In this document: positions 24,870-36,121 of the stretch, one piece after another | Layout of the letters: each line of letters opens with the position of its first letter | Numbering within the stretch: position 1 is the first letter of the stretch | DNA from: Procambarus clarkii | Taxonomy: Eukaryota > Arthropoda > Malacostraca > Decapoda > Cambaridae | DNA length: 64,000 bases | Direction: 5' to 3' | Assembly: GCF_040958095.1 (NCBI RefSeq) | Contig: NC_091152.1 | Span: 20,121,787 to 20,185,786, forward strand | Translations under genes and position numbers: made by a program | The notes under the pieces: generated by a model | What the model was told of the DNA's origin: nothing | What the model saw: the letters and a program-made list of their open reading frames with translations, nothing else | The model's database searches: none

Positions 24870-25277
24870 AGCTCATAATAAAAATGTGTGGATTTATTTC
24901 ACTCTATTTAGAAACTTGTCCCAGTGGGTTCAATATAAGCTTGCAAGCCTATTGTAACTAAACAACTTTAAGTACATTTATATTCTCAAAAAAAAAACAA
25001 TTCGTTTCGCTTAAAAATCCAAAAAAAAAAAAATTATTTAATACTCAACGGATCTGAGTAATTGTAATTAAATATGACAAGGAAAAATAACGATTTTCTA
25101 GATGTTTATTAAACCTTAAATTGCTACAAATAGTTTTCATTTGACAGAGAAACTTTGATTGTAAAATATACTCAATTTAATTAATGAATTTAAAATTCCC
25201 TAACATTTAATTATTTCAATTATTATTATTCTTGACCTAAGATTTACACTTTCACGTCATCGAACAGAAGCTAGGTA

Positions 25278-25279
<2 letters not shown>
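24870..25279. other. AT-rich unassigned sequence
   Basis: About 400 bp, AT-rich with short A runs. Nothing recognised. Confidence 0.4.

Positions 25280-25350
<71 letters not shown>
25280..25350. repeat. (AT)n flanking foldback element
   Basis: A pure AT tract of about 70 bp ending exactly at GTCGTACC, the first base of the next element. Confidence 0.94.
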
Positions 25351-25353
<3 letters not shown>

Positions 25354-25736
25354 GTACCTAGTAGCCAGAACTCACTTCTCAGCCTACTATTCAAGGCCCG
25401 ATTTGCCTAATAAGCCAAGTTTTCCTGAATTAATATATTTACTATAATTTTTTTCTTATGAAATGATAAAGCAACCCTTTTCTCTATGTATGAGGTCAAT
25501 TTTTTTTATTGGAGTTAAAATTAACGTAGATATATGACCGAACCTAACCAACCCTACCTAACCTAACCTAACCAATATTTATAGGTAAGGTTAGGTTAGG
25601 TAGCCAAAAAAAGCTAGGTTAGGTTAGGTTAGGTAGGTTAGGTAGACGAAAAAACATTAATTCATGAAAACTTGGCTTATTAGGCAAATCGGGCCTTGAA
25701 TAGTAGGCTGAGAAGTGCGTTCTGGCTATTAGGTAC

Positions 25737-25739
<3 letters not shown>
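25351..25739. mobile_element. AT-nested foldback element, copy 1
   Basis: Terminal inverted repeats: the left end begins GTCGTACCTAGTAGCCAGAA and the right end finishes TTAGGTACGAC, with an inner symmetry of CAAGGCCCGATTTGCCTAAT against GGCAAATCGGGCCTTG. The centre holds an inverted pair of CCTAA and TTAGG runs around AATATTTATAGG. There is no coding capacity. It is flanked on both sides by (AT)n, so it probably inserts into TA repeats or carries them at its ends. Confidence 0.87.

Positions 25740-25783
<44 letters not shown>
25740..25783. repeat. (AT)n between two foldback elements
   Basis: About 44 bp of AT dinucleotides joining the two element copies. Confidence 0.93.
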
Positions 25784-26253
<470 letters not shown>

Positions 26254-26386
26254 CTGAGTCACTTCAAGACCCCGAACCAACACAGAGACAGTAGAAGCAA
26301 GAACATGGGGGATTTAATGGGCTATTAATATTCATAATATACATTATGCCATTCATCCACTTGTTCATCTAAATCACGTCCTGGAC

Positions 26387-26415
26387 CACATCACCCCAAG
26401 CTTTGGGGTGATGTG
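26387..26415. repeat. 13-bp-arm hairpin
   Basis: CACATCACCCCAA and TTGGGGTGATGTG are exact inverted repeats with a GCT loop. Confidence 0.9.
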
Positions 26416-26418
26416 GGC

Positions 26419-26446
26419 CGCTTGGCAGATGTGATTCTGCCAAGCG
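26419..26446. repeat. 11-bp-arm hairpin
   Basis: CGCTTGGCAGA and TCTGCCAAGCG are exact inverted repeats with a 6-nt loop, 3 bp after the preceding hairpin. Confidence 0.9.
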
Positions 26447-26481
26447 AATATAAGCTTTGGCAGAGGATGGAGAATTTGTCT

Positions 26482-26509
26482 CTGAAGATGTAAGGAGTGC
26501 CTTGCGAAA
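26482..26509 (+). other. Hammerhead-like core motif (candidate)
   Basis: CTGAAGATG is followed by GTAAGG-AGTG-CCTTGC, a 6-bp stem with one G-U pair, and then GAAAC. This recalls the CUGANGA / stem II / GAAA order of hammerhead ribozymes, but with one extra U before stem II. Activity is doubtful. It may mark the end of a decayed Penelope-like element. Confidence 0.35.
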
Positions 26510-26698
26510 CGCCATTCCTAGGCGTCAGACCATAATATTGTGTGGAAATGAACTTTGGAACTTTGGAACTCGTGGTGTCTTCAGGAAGTCTGAAATTAAA
26601 TCTCGGATGTGTTTCACGTAGAGTTTGCAGTTCATCCCGCCGTTTACCCGCGCATTGTTATTATTTACTAAAAAAAGACTATGAGCTGAATTCATTCG

Positions 26699-26812
26699 GG
26701 TTACAGTGACGATGGTAGTGAGTAGTGAAGATGGTTACAGTGATGAAGATAGTGGTTAGTAAAGATGGTTACAGTGATGAAGATAGTGGTTAGTAAAGAT
26801 GGTTACAGTGGA
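26699..26812. repeat. 42-bp minisatellite (about 2.7 copies)
   Basis: GGTTACAGTGATGAAGATAG followed by TGGTTAGTAAAGAT, repeated; the first copy is diverged (GACGATGGTAGTGAG). Confidence 0.82.
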
Positions 26813-26926
26813 GATACAATATATAATGTGAAGATACTATTTGCATTGAAGATCAGAGATGAGGGGGGATAGGGGGGTGAGGGATGCAAGGTGAGGATGA
26901 GTAGAGAAGAGAGATGAAACTGGGGT

Positions 26927-27175
<249 letters not shown>

Positions 27176-27252
27176 ATAAGTGGGTGGGGGGCAGACAGAC
27201 AGACAGACAAAGAGGAGACAAACAGACAAAAAGGGTGACAGACAGACAGACA

Positions 27253-27606
27253 GAACACCGACACCACTCTAGATAACGCTAGCTGTTAAAAAGAGTTTTA
27301 ATCCTTTGCATTTAATATCTTGCCAATAAAGTCTCCATTCACAATTCTTCATTCTATAAATGGACAATGAAAATGGTACCTGTTTTACTTCAATAACAAC
27401 TGTTACTGACCGTTACTGACCGTTACTGTTACTGTTCGTCTGGCACTGTGGCACTTCTCCCTAAAGACGGTCAACCGAATTGCATTTCACCTTTACAAAC
27501 GCACATATTGTGATTGAGAACAAAATAACCAACTATATTGTGTGTGAGAAAACATATCTCAAACCTTCGTCTATGTTGGATAAACGTAAATGTGTGTATT
27601 GTATGC
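27253..27606. other. Unassigned sequence
   Basis: Unique-looking DNA with a short CCGTTACTGA direct repeat near 27405-27435. No gene is recognised. Confidence 0.4.
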
Positions 27607-27639
<33 letters not shown>

Positions 27640-27696
27640 TGTATGTATGTATGTATGTATGTATGTATGTATGTATGTATGTATGTATGTATGTAT
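27607..27696. repeat. (GTAT)n microsatellite, left block
   Basis: About 90 bp of GTAT tetranucleotides ending where the LINE tail begins. Confidence 0.95.
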
Positions 27697-27745
27697 GTAC
27701 TCACCTAATTGTGCTTGCGGGGGTTGAGCTCTGGCTCTTTGGTCC
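27697..27745 (-). mobile_element. LINE 3' tail fragment in (GTAT)n
   Basis: TACTCACCTAATTGTGCTTG and GGTTGAGCTCTGGCTCTTTG are the reverse complement of the LINE 3' end seen at 13031-13315. Only the last 49 bp remain, and tetranucleotide repeats flank both sides. Confidence 0.8.
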
Positions 27746-27868
27746 ACATACATACATACTCTTTTGGTATGTATGTATGTATGTATGTATGTATGTATGT
27801 ATGTATGTATGTATGTATGTATGTATGTATGTATGTATGTATGTATGTATGTATGTATGTATGTATTG
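27746..27868. repeat. (CATA)n then (GTAT)n, inverted blocks
   Basis: A short CATACATACATA block, then CTCTTTTG, then about 100 bp of GTAT. The two blocks are inverted relative to each other and can pair. Confidence 0.9.
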
Positions 27869-29132
27869 TAAAAGCAGAACAATCACCATGTGTGGTTGAG
27901 TGCTCACCCACTCACTGTATGGTGTCTCACAGACCTTCAACCTGGTTCACAGAGGACGGGAAAATTATGTATACAAGTTGTTCACTATCGTTCTAAATGT
28001 ATACCCACGTCTGAGGTGGGGGAAACCACCCATTGGAGGGTTATTAAGGCCCCCAACAACATCTTACTGACCACCCAACATGTATACTTTTGTCTTGCAA
28101 GTTGGCTAGGACACAATTCTCATTATGGGTCATACACGGATATCCATTATACACGATACATACACCTTGACGAGGGAGTCGCCTCTCGAGGCAAATATAT
28201 ATACTTATACACACATAGACGGGGGTATACACACACGTTAATGTGTATATCCTTGACTTCCTGCATTCGCTTAAGCCGTCTAGGGCGTGTGGATTCGTGG
28301 ATTAACAGCAGTAATCTGGTCAGTAGGTGGGTTGTATGAGAGTGTCGTCACACTAACAACTTTCTCTCTACCCGGCCAGCGACCGGCACTTGTCGCTCCC
28401 TCGCCACGGTAAGTGCTGTCGTAGGCCGGATAAAGTGCGAATGAACGCATAATTACGGGTTTCCGTATTATTTAGACGCTTTGTTTGTGGTCTAATATTG
28501 ACGAAGCGTCTGTTAGCGGCTGTGGGAATGGCTTCGTTCACGCACGGACGAGCCCGTGTCCGATTCCTCGCGTTTCGTTTAGTTATTAAGATCTATAGGA
28601 GGTGATGTAGGCCTGTAACTGCTTCCATTGGTTCATTTGGCACCACTGTAAGCACCGCCAGATCTGGCACAGCCGTGTGGCACAGCTGGAGTGACCGGGG
28701 CTGTGCCGCAGGCGAGGTAGTGTGCCAGACACTCTCTCTTAATGCCAGCAGTCAAGCCACGCTGGGTGTCATATTTCTATGCCTGTCACTTCTACAGTAA
28801 CTCTGTCACACAGGGCTGGTCTTGAGGGTCGTTGGGGCTATGGAGGGCTACCAGGGGGCTTGAACTCGGTCCTGTTTACAGATCAGTTATGTACTTGTGT
28901 TCCCACGCGTGTTATATGACCTGCTAACTTGATCCACAGATCAGCAACTCTAAGCTAGTATTTACCCAAGTCTCCCCTGACTCTAATTGATCTAACTTTG
29001 TATCCATTGTTTCGTTTTCTGTTGAATATATTTTGTCTCTTGTTGATATAAGCTGTGTTATACCCTTTCATATATTGGTATACTTCAGTCATATAAATCA
29101 TTCCTTACTCTTCGCAAGGCCAGAGAATGTAA

Positions 29133-29135
<3 letters not shown>
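27869..29135. other. Long unassigned stretch
   Basis: About 1.27 kb of ordinary complexity, the largest non-repetitive block in the first half of the window. I see no protein family, splice-supported exon or RNA gene. The 28370-28800 part is relatively GC-rich. Confidence 0.45.

Positions 29136-29200
<65 letters not shown>
29136..29200. repeat. (TA)n microsatellite
   Basis: About 65 bp of uninterrupted TA dinucleotides. Confidence 0.95.
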
Positions 29201-29204
<4 letters not shown>

Positions 29205-29621
29205 GGATTAGGTGTCTTATCGTTAAGACTTCTTGTTTAAAATCTTAATATCTTCTTTGCATTACTTTAAACCATTCTATGTATTCATCACATTCAGAGT
29301 TGACAGTTTCGACAATGTCCAGCTTATATCTCACTATCATCACCATCGTTCACAACCCGGCAGTTGACGGCATTAATTGGCAATGATTAATCTATATGAA
29401 TATATTTCTGACTACATTTAATCATATTCAATCATGCGTCTAAATTTTTTAATGTATATATGTATACATTAAGTTATTAGGCCTAAAATGAGCTGCCAGA
29501 GGCCTATTGGCTCATGTAAGGCAGCTGCTGTTTACAGCAAACAAGGTGATTCAGATATATGTCTAACCTACGCGTGAAACAATAGAGCGAGGTTACCCCG
29601 GTAAGTTTGTCTATAAATCAA
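29201..29621. other. AT-rich unassigned sequence
   Basis: No gene or known repeat is seen. Confidence 0.4.
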
Positions 29622-29698
29622 CAATCCTGTCTCTCCCTGTCAATATTGACCGTCTCCATGATAAACAGGAGCGGTCCCAGGACGAAGCCTTGGGGGTC
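29622..29698 (-). pseudogene. RT domain fragment (PQGxVLGPLLF motif)
   Basis: The minus strand encodes SDPQGFVLGPLLFIM. This matches the conserved VPQGSVLGPLLF block of non-LTR reverse transcriptases, with two substitutions (VP to DP, S to F). The downstream YINDL-type sequence is not preserved. A CA/CT tract begins exactly at the upstream side of the motif. It is a small dead fragment. Confidence 0.62.
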
Positions 29699-29766
29699 AC
29701 TCACACTCACACTCACACACACACTCACACTCACACACACACACACACACACTCACACACACACAC
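29697..29766. repeat. (CA)n with CT interruptions
   Basis: CACTCACACTCACAC passing into CA dinucleotides, about 70 bp, directly abutting the RT fragment. Confidence 0.9.
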
Positions 29767-30256
29767 TTCTAGTAATTCCTTCACAACAAATATCCCAACT
29801 TAGTATGAGAAGAAGTCGCTTAGCAAGGTATTAAAAGAGGCAGTGCTAGAAGGGTGCCAGTAGAGGGAGTGGCAGGAATACCACTAGAGGCAGTCCTGTA
29901 GAAGCAACCAGCCTGAGACTCCGTAGTAGTCATATAGAGGGCAGTAGACATGAGAGGCAGTAACGCACAGAGACTACCCAGTCTAGCCTAACATTCTGTC
30001 GTTTAATGCCTCGCCTCCCCAAACGCCTCTTCAAGGAACCTTATTTTGCTTGAAAACCCGACGACTGAGACATAATGAGGTGGTCCAAAGAGCTGCGGGG
30101 CTGGACCATAGCTCAGTGTTTGGAGTTCCCACAGCGAGGGCCACTTTCTCTTCCTCCACACACTTGACATGCCGCCCGTCCCCCCTCGGCGCTGACTGGT
30201 TCACCACTGGTCAAGCGGGTGCCGTAAAAACCTTCAGTGGATGGGAAGTAGCGAAA

Positions 30257-30257
<1 letters not shown>
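29767..30257. other. Unassigned sequence
   Basis: About 490 bp without a recognised gene. A loose AGAGGCAGT-type direct repeat occurs near 29838-29960. Confidence 0.4.
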
Positions 30258-30352
<95 letters not shown>

Positions 30353-30380
30353 TGTGTGTGTGTGTGTATGTGTGTGTGTG
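30258..30380. repeat. (GT)n microsatellite, left of LINE tail
   Basis: GT tract of about 120 bp with GAGT and TATG interruptions near its right end, ending at the LINE terminus. Confidence 0.95.
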
Positions 30381-30540
30381 GTCAACTAGTTGTGTTTGCG
30401 GGGGGTTGAGCTCTGGCTCTTTGGTCCCGCCTCTCAACTGTCAATCAACTGGTGTACAGGTTCCTGAGCCTATTGGGCTCTATCATATCTACACTTGAAA
30501 CTGTGTATGGAGTCAGCCTCCACCACATTACTGCCTAATG

Positions 30541-30541
<1 letters not shown>
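30381..30541 (-). mobile_element. LINE 3' tail, minus strand, between GT tracts
   Basis: Reverse complement of the LINE 3' end: GGTTGAGCTCTGGCTCTTTG, CGCCTCTCAACTGTCAATCA and GAGTCAGCCTCCACCACATT. It extends about 50 bp further into the ORF than copy B at 13463. GT tracts abut both ends. Confidence 0.86.

Positions 30542-30616
<75 letters not shown>
30542..30616. repeat. (GT)n microsatellite, right of LINE tail
   Basis: About 75 bp of pure GT, starting exactly at the internal truncation point of the LINE fragment (CTAATGCA). Confidence 0.95.
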
Positions 30617-30617
<1 letters not shown>

Positions 30618-31338
30618 CGTACCGTTAGCACAAGGTTAATGTCGGTGGCGAATGTTTGGCCACATATATCAAGAATTAGACATTTGGGATAATGTTATGT
30701 AGATGTGTGGGGCTAAATAATGTGGTAGTGTTGGTATTCAGAAGATCCAGATGTGTGTGTTTTTCTAAACTTTTGCTGCTTGGTAACATTGTACGATGTT
30801 ACGTTACTGTAGGTAACGCCGACGACCTTACCGGGGGTCCGTGCGTTACTGGGGACAGGTAGTTGTGACCTAGTTAGTACTGACCATTGGTGGATTGCCA
30901 CATAGTGACCTCTCTGCCACCTTAGTGTCTCTCTCGTTCGCTGGTCAAGACATGCGGCCATTTTTTTCTGCGACGTAATCACTTAATGGCGAAGGTGGTT
31001 GGGCAGTAAGCGATGGCCTTCCTCGCTACTTTTGTGGGAGGTATGTGCTCTCTGTGGCTGAGTGGCCCACCAGAACAACTGCGTCTCTACCGTCGCGTTC
31101 AGCACATCAACCTTAATCTGCATTTGCCAGTTTATGTCTGTAGGCCACGTGTGTGGCCTAGTTCTGTGTAGCGAGTACTGCTGTGAGTCCTGTGTCTTAT
31201 CTACTGATTGTGGAATCTTCTGAAGATGTGAACAATCTTCTCATCTGGAAACTATGCAGTTTTATACAAGATTCAGGTTCATAAAAAAAGCATCATTGAT
31301 TGTATTTGGAACAATTCTTAAAAATACATTAAGTGATT
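30617..31338. other. Unassigned sequence
   Basis: About 720 bp with no recognised gene. It contains an AGGCCACGTGTGTGGCCT hairpin near 31142. Confidence 0.4.
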
Positions 31339-31592
31339 TCTGACAGCTGAGTGGACAGCGCTTCGGATTCGTAGTCCTGAAATTCCGGGTTCGATCCCCG
31401 GTGGAGGCGGAGACAAATTGGCAAAAAGTTCCTTTCACCTTGATGCCCCCCTGTTCACCTAGCAGTAAATAGGTACCTGGGTGTTAGACAGCTGCTACGG
31501 GCTGCTGCTTCCTGAGGGGTGTGTAACAAAAAGGAGGCCTGGTCGAGGACCGGGCCGCGGGGGCGCTAAGCCCCGAAATCATCTCAAGATGT
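31339..31592 (+). mobile_element. tRNA-headed SINE, full length
   Basis: Head: GACAGCTGAGTGGACAGCG (box A) and GGGTTCGATCCCCGGTG (box B). Body: CCTAGCAGTAAATAGGTACC and TGGGTGTTAGACAGCTGC. Tail: AGGAGGCCTGGTCGAGGACC, then GGGCCGCGG and CCCGAAATCATCTCAAGAT. The head is the same subfamily as 14381-14450 and differs from the copies at 22672 and 33483, so two head types share one body and tail. Confidence 0.88.
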
Positions 31593-31870
31593 ATTTTGAA
31601 GATGGAACAAGAGAGCAGGTTCGTCCATTGGGACAAATATATATAATGAGTTAAAATAAATTCATACATTTTTGTACACAAGATTAGAGCATTGAATATA
31701 ATGTTTCCATATTCACTCTGGCTGTCCTTCAGGTGGGAGCGTCGTGGCACTCATCCCCAGAGTGCCACGGCCTGAGTGTCTCATGGAGCACAGATACATG
31801 GAGATTCAGGGAGATTCATGGAGCAGAGATTCAAATATGGAGATTCTTCCATATTTCCATGGAAGAAATA
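31593..31870. other. Unassigned flank of the 18-bp array
   Basis: It contains imperfect precursors of the array unit (AGTGCCACGG, GATTCATGGAG, TTCCATGGAAG). Confidence 0.45.
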
Positions 31871-32543
31871 TAGTGCCATGGTATGAAAGAGTGCCATGGT
31901 ATGAAACAGTGCCATGGTATGAAACAGTGCCATGGTATGAAACAGTGCCATGGTATGAAACAGTGCCATGGTATGAAACAGTGCCATGGTATGAAAGAGT
32001 GCCATGGTATGAAACAGTGCCATGGTATGAAACAGTGCCATGGTATGAAACAGTGCCATGGTATGAAACAGTGCCATGGTATGAAACAGTGCCATGGTAT
32101 GAAACAGTGCCATGGTATGAAACAGTGCCATGGTATGAAACAGTGCCATGGTATGAAACAGTGCCATGGTATGAAACAGTGCCATGGTATGAAACAGTGC
32201 CATGGTATGAAACAGTGCCATGGTATGAAACAGTGCCATGGTATGAAACAGTGCCATGGTATGAAAGAGTGCCATGGTATGAAACAGTGCCATGGTATGA
32301 AACAGTGCCATGGTATGAAACAGTGCCATGGTATGAAACAGTGCCATGGTATGAAACAGTGCCATGGTATGAAAGAGTGCCATGGTATGAAACAGTGCCA
32401 TGGTATGAAACAGTGCCATGGTATGAAAGAGTGCCATGGTATGAAAGAGTGCCATGGTATGAAACAGTGCCATGGTATGAAACAGTGCCATGGTATGAAA
32501 CAGTGCCATGGTATGAAACAATGCCATGGTATGAAAGAGTGCC
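31871..32543. repeat. 18-bp minisatellite (about 37 copies)
   Basis: Unit GTGCCATGGTATGAAACA with a GAAAGA variant at about eight positions. Copies are otherwise almost identical. The length is a multiple of three, so frames on both strands stay open (plus: ETVPWY or CHGMKQ; minus: GTVSYH or LFHTMA). Coding is not supported: the only variation is one A/G position, and the stop-free property holds in several frames at once. CCATGG in each unit is a palindrome. Confidence 0.96.
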
Positions 32544-32859
32544 TTGGGCCAACGAATGCTGTAGAACAAGGAGTGCCAGGTGCAGCATGCAGGGTGCCAC
32601 ACTCCAGATGCTGTGTGGCACTTCAGGTGTCGTGTGAGCCGGACATCTTGGCCTCAGGTCGACCTAAGCGTTAATGAAGTCTGACAAAGACCTTTTGTGC
32701 CCTCTGTAATGCTTTTTGCGCTACCGCTCACAGGATGGGTATGGGGTGCACAATAAATTAGCCGCCTCTGGAGGCTACAATCAATCAAACCAAAGCGTTA
32801 TAGCTGGCTGCTGATAGGTGGATAAGGGGGTTTGATATATAGTGCTTCGGCTATGTCCA
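32544..32859. other. Sequence with candidate dispersed repeat
   Basis: ATGCTTTTTGCGCTACCGCT followed by CACAGGATGGGTATGGGGTG (about 32709-32750) looks like a dispersed decapod repeat I have a general memory of. There is no second copy in the window, so this stays tentative. Confidence 0.4.
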
Positions 32860-33246
32860 ATCCAACCCGTTCTCGCACTTTTGTATAGTCAATATTGACT
32901 TATTAAATACGTGCATATGTGACATACTAAACATGCTAGTTTACCTTGAAAAGGTTCATAGAAAACACCGACCTTACCTAACCTTCTTAGTATGTTAAGA
33001 TAAGCATCTTATTGCTTCGTAATTACAATTATTACTTAACCTATTATAGGTATAGGTTAAGTAATAATTGTAATTATGAAGCAATAAGATGCTTATCTTA
33101 ACATACTAAGAAGGTTAGGTAAGGTCGGTGTTTTCTATGAAGCTTTTCAAGGTAAACTAAAATATTCACAATAAATTAGTATGTCACATATGCACGTATT
33201 TAATAAGTCAATATTGACTATACAAAAGTGCGAGAACGGGTTGGAT
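32860..33246. mobile_element. Long palindromic element (about 190-bp arms)
   Basis: The left arm (32860-33050) begins ATCCAACCCGTTCTCGCAC and the right arm (33055-33246) ends GTGCGAGAACGGGTTGGAT. Inner symmetry includes AGGTTAGGTAAGGTCGGTG and AAGCAATAAGATGCTTATC, meeting at TATAGGTATAGG. The arms differ by an indel near 32935 and scattered changes. It is non-coding, a foldback/MITE-type element. A half copy lies at 59906-60118. Confidence 0.9.
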
Positions 33247-33482
33247 GGTGGGCAAGAGTCTGTAGAAATCATGTGATCTTTTACAGAACTTTGTTCATTA
33301 TTACGCAGTTTTGGAGAACTGTTGTCTTGTCTATATATTGAGATCTTGAGTGGCTGGGAGTCCCCAAGTAATGTGAAGGCTTTAACGACCCTTAAGGCGT
33401 GTTTCTCGGTGTCAGCAGAGGTCTTAATCACCAATTAGAGCCGTTCTTGCTCTTGTAGTCAATGGTCGACGCTATCTTGTGG
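33247..33482. other. Unassigned unique sequence
   Basis: No recognisable gene or repeat. Confidence 0.4.
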
Positions 33483-33976
33483 TTAGTGAGCTGGTTGGCC
33501 GAGCGGACAGCACGCAGGACTTGTGATCCTGTGGTCCTGGGTTCGATCCCAAGCGCCGGCGAGAAACAATGGGCAGAGTTTCTTTCACCCTTTGCCCCCT
33601 GTTACCTAGCAGTAAAATAGGTACCTGGGTGTTAGTCAGCTGTCACGGGCTGCTTCCTGGGGGTGGAGGCCTGGTCGAGGACCGGGCCGTTGGGACACTA
33701 AAAGCCCCGAAATCATCTCAAGATAACCTCAAGATGGTCGAGGACCGGGCCGCGGGGACACTAAAATCCCCGAAATCATCTCAAGATAACCTCAAGATGG
33801 TCGAGGACCGGGCCGCGGGGACACTAAAGCCCCGAAATCATCTCAAGATAACCTCAAGATGGTCGAGGACCGGGCCGCGGGGACACTAAAAACCCCGAAA
33901 TCATCTCAAGATGGTCGAGGACCGGGCCGCGGGGACACTAAAAGCCCCGAAATCATCTCAAGATAACCTCAAGATA
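33483..33976 (+). mobile_element. SINE with five-fold amplified tail
   Basis: Head: GGTTGGCCGAGCGGACAGC (box A), an anticodon-arm-like CAGGA-CTTGTGA-TCCTG, and GGGTTCGATCCC (box B). Body: CAGTAAAATAGGTACCTGGG. The tail unit, from GGTCGAGGACCGGGCCG to AACCTCAAGAT, is tandemly repeated with starts at 33673, 33736, 33799, 33861 and 33913 (periods 63, 63, 62, 52). The shorter last period reflects loss of ATAACCTCAAG. Confidence 0.9.
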
Positions 33977-34258
33977 GTGTGAGAAAGAGTCATGTTTCTG
34001 ACCACCTTGCCTTTCTTGCCCCTTTCCTCCGGTGCCAGTGACAAGGACCATCACCAGACTCATCATCACAACTTTACTTCTGATGATTCACCTCAATTTC
34101 TTTATTTACATTTCATCATGTAAATTAAAGGTTTACATTTGTGTTACGACAACTGTGGATTTCCGATATATTGGGAGATGCTGAAACATGATGTTAGAGC
34201 ACGGTGTTCTCATGTAATAAATGTTAGTTTAGCAGTTATTGTGTCTGTCACCTTGTTG
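33977..34258. other. Unassigned flank
   Basis: No recognised feature. A short TTTACATTTCATCATGTAAA dyad lies near 34105. Confidence 0.4.
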
Positions 34259-36121
34259 TCTACTGTCACCTGCTGTTGTCTACTGTCTCCTGCTGTTGTC
34301 TACTGTCACCTGCTGTTGTCTACTGTCACCTGCTGTTGTATAGTGTCACCTGCTGTTGTATAGTGTCACCTGCTGGTGTCTACTGTCACCTGCTGTTGTC
34401 TACTGTCACCTACTGTTGTCTACGGTCACCTGCTGTTGTCTACTGTCACCTACTGTTGTCTACTGTCACCTGCTGTTGTCAATTGTCACCTGCTGGTGTC
34501 TACTGTCACCTGCTGTTGTCTACTGTCACCTGCTGTTGTCTACTGTCACCTGCTGTTGTCTACTGTCACCTGCTGGTGTCTACTGTCACCTGCTGTTGTC
34601 TACTGTCACCAGCTGGTGTCTACTGTCACCAGCTGGTGTCTACTGTCACCAGCTGGTGTCTACTGTCACCAGCTGGTGTCTACTGTCACCTGCTGGTGTC
34701 TACTGTCACCTGCTGTTGTCTACTGTCACCTGCTGTTGTCTACTGTCACCTGCTGTTGTCTACTGTCACCTGCTGTTGTCTACTGTCACCTGCTGTTGTC
34801 TACTGTCACCTGCTGTTGTCTACTGTCACCTGCTGGTGTCTACTGTCACCTGCTGTTGTCTACTGTCACCTGCTGTTGTCTACTGTCACCTGCTGTTGTC
34901 TACTGTCACCTGCTGTTGTCTACTGTCACCTGCTGTTGTCTACTGTCACCTGCTGTTGTCTACTGTCACCTGCTGTTGTCTACTGTCACCTGCTGTTGTC
35001 TACTGTCACCAGCTGGTGTCTACTGTCACCAGCTGGTGTCTACTGTCACCTGCTGTTGTCTACTGTCACCTGCTGTTGTCTACTGTCACCTGCTGGTGTC
35101 TACTGTCACCTGCTGTTGTCTACTGTCACCTGCTGTTGTCTACTGTCACCTGCTGTTGTCTACTGTCACATGCTGTTGTCTACTGTCACCTGCTGGTGTC
35201 TACTGTCACCTGCTGTTGTCTACTGTCACCAGGTGGTGTCTACTGTCACCTGCTGGTGTCTACTGTCACCTGCTGTTGTCTACTGTCACCTGCTGTTGTC
35301 TACTGTCACCTGCTGTTGTCTATTGTCACCTGCTGTTGTCTACTGTCACCTGCTGTTGTCTACTGTCACCTGCTGGTGTCTACTGTCACCTGCTGTTGTC
35401 TACTGTCACCAGGTGGTGTCTACTGTCACCTGCTGTTGTCTACTGTCACCAGCTGGTGTCTACTGTCACCTGCTGTTGTCTACTGTCACCTGCTGGTGTC
35501 TACTGTCACCAGCTGTTGTCTACTGTCACCAGCTGTTGTCTACTGTCACCTGCTGTTGTCTACTGTCACCTGCTGGTGTCTACTGTCACCAGCTGGTGTC
35601 TACTGTCACCTGCTGTTGTCTACTGTCACCTGCTGTTGTCTACTGTCACCTGCTGTTGTCTACTGTCACCTGCTGTTGTCTACTGTCACCTGCTGTTGTC
35701 TACTGTCACCTGCTGTTGTCTACTGTCACCTGCTGTTGTCTACTGTCACCTGCTGGTGTCTGCTGTCACCTGCTGTTGTCTACTGTCACCTGCTGTTGTC
35801 TACTGTCACCTGCTGTTGTCTACTGTCACCTGCTGGTGTCTACTGTCACCTGCTGTTGTCTACTGTCACCTGCTGGTGTCTACTGTCACCTGCTGATGTC
35901 TACTGTCACCTGCTGGTGTCTACTGTCACCTGCTGGTGTCTACTGTCACCTGCTGTTGTCTACTGTCACCTGATATTGTCTACTGTCACCTGCTGGTGTC
36001 TACTGTCACCTGCTGTTGTCTACTGTCACCTGCTGTTGTCTACTGTCACCTGCTGATGTCTACTGTCACCTGCTGTTGTCTACTGTCACCTGCTGTTGTC
36101 TACTGTCACCAGCTGTTGTCT
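34259..36121. repeat. 20-bp minisatellite (about 93 copies)
   Basis: Unit TACTGTCACCTGCTGTTGTC, very regular in length. Variants are CTGGTGTC, CACCAGCTGGTGTC, CAGGTGGTGTC and rare point changes. All three plus frames are open over 500 codons because 20 bp in three phases contains no stop. Each unit has an E-box-type CACCTG; the AGCTGG variants make CACCAGCTGGTG, a perfect 12-bp palindrome. Confidence 0.97.

Noticed and set aside
28370-28900. CpG-island-like promoter in the GC-richer unique stretch
   Set aside because: GC content rises only modestly, and no start-site motif or downstream coding exon can be identified.
31744-32674. Repetitive VPWYET / CHGMKQ proteins on the plus strand and SYHGTV / LFHTMA on the minus
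   Set aside because: Frames on both strands are open at once over the same 18-bp array, and variants involve a single site. No signal peptide or known repeat-protein family is visible.
34276-36056. Three overlapping frames of more than 500 codons in the 20-bp array
   Set aside because: Same cause: no stop in any plus-strand phase of the 20-bp unit. The Cys/Ser/Tyr-rich peptide has no family match.
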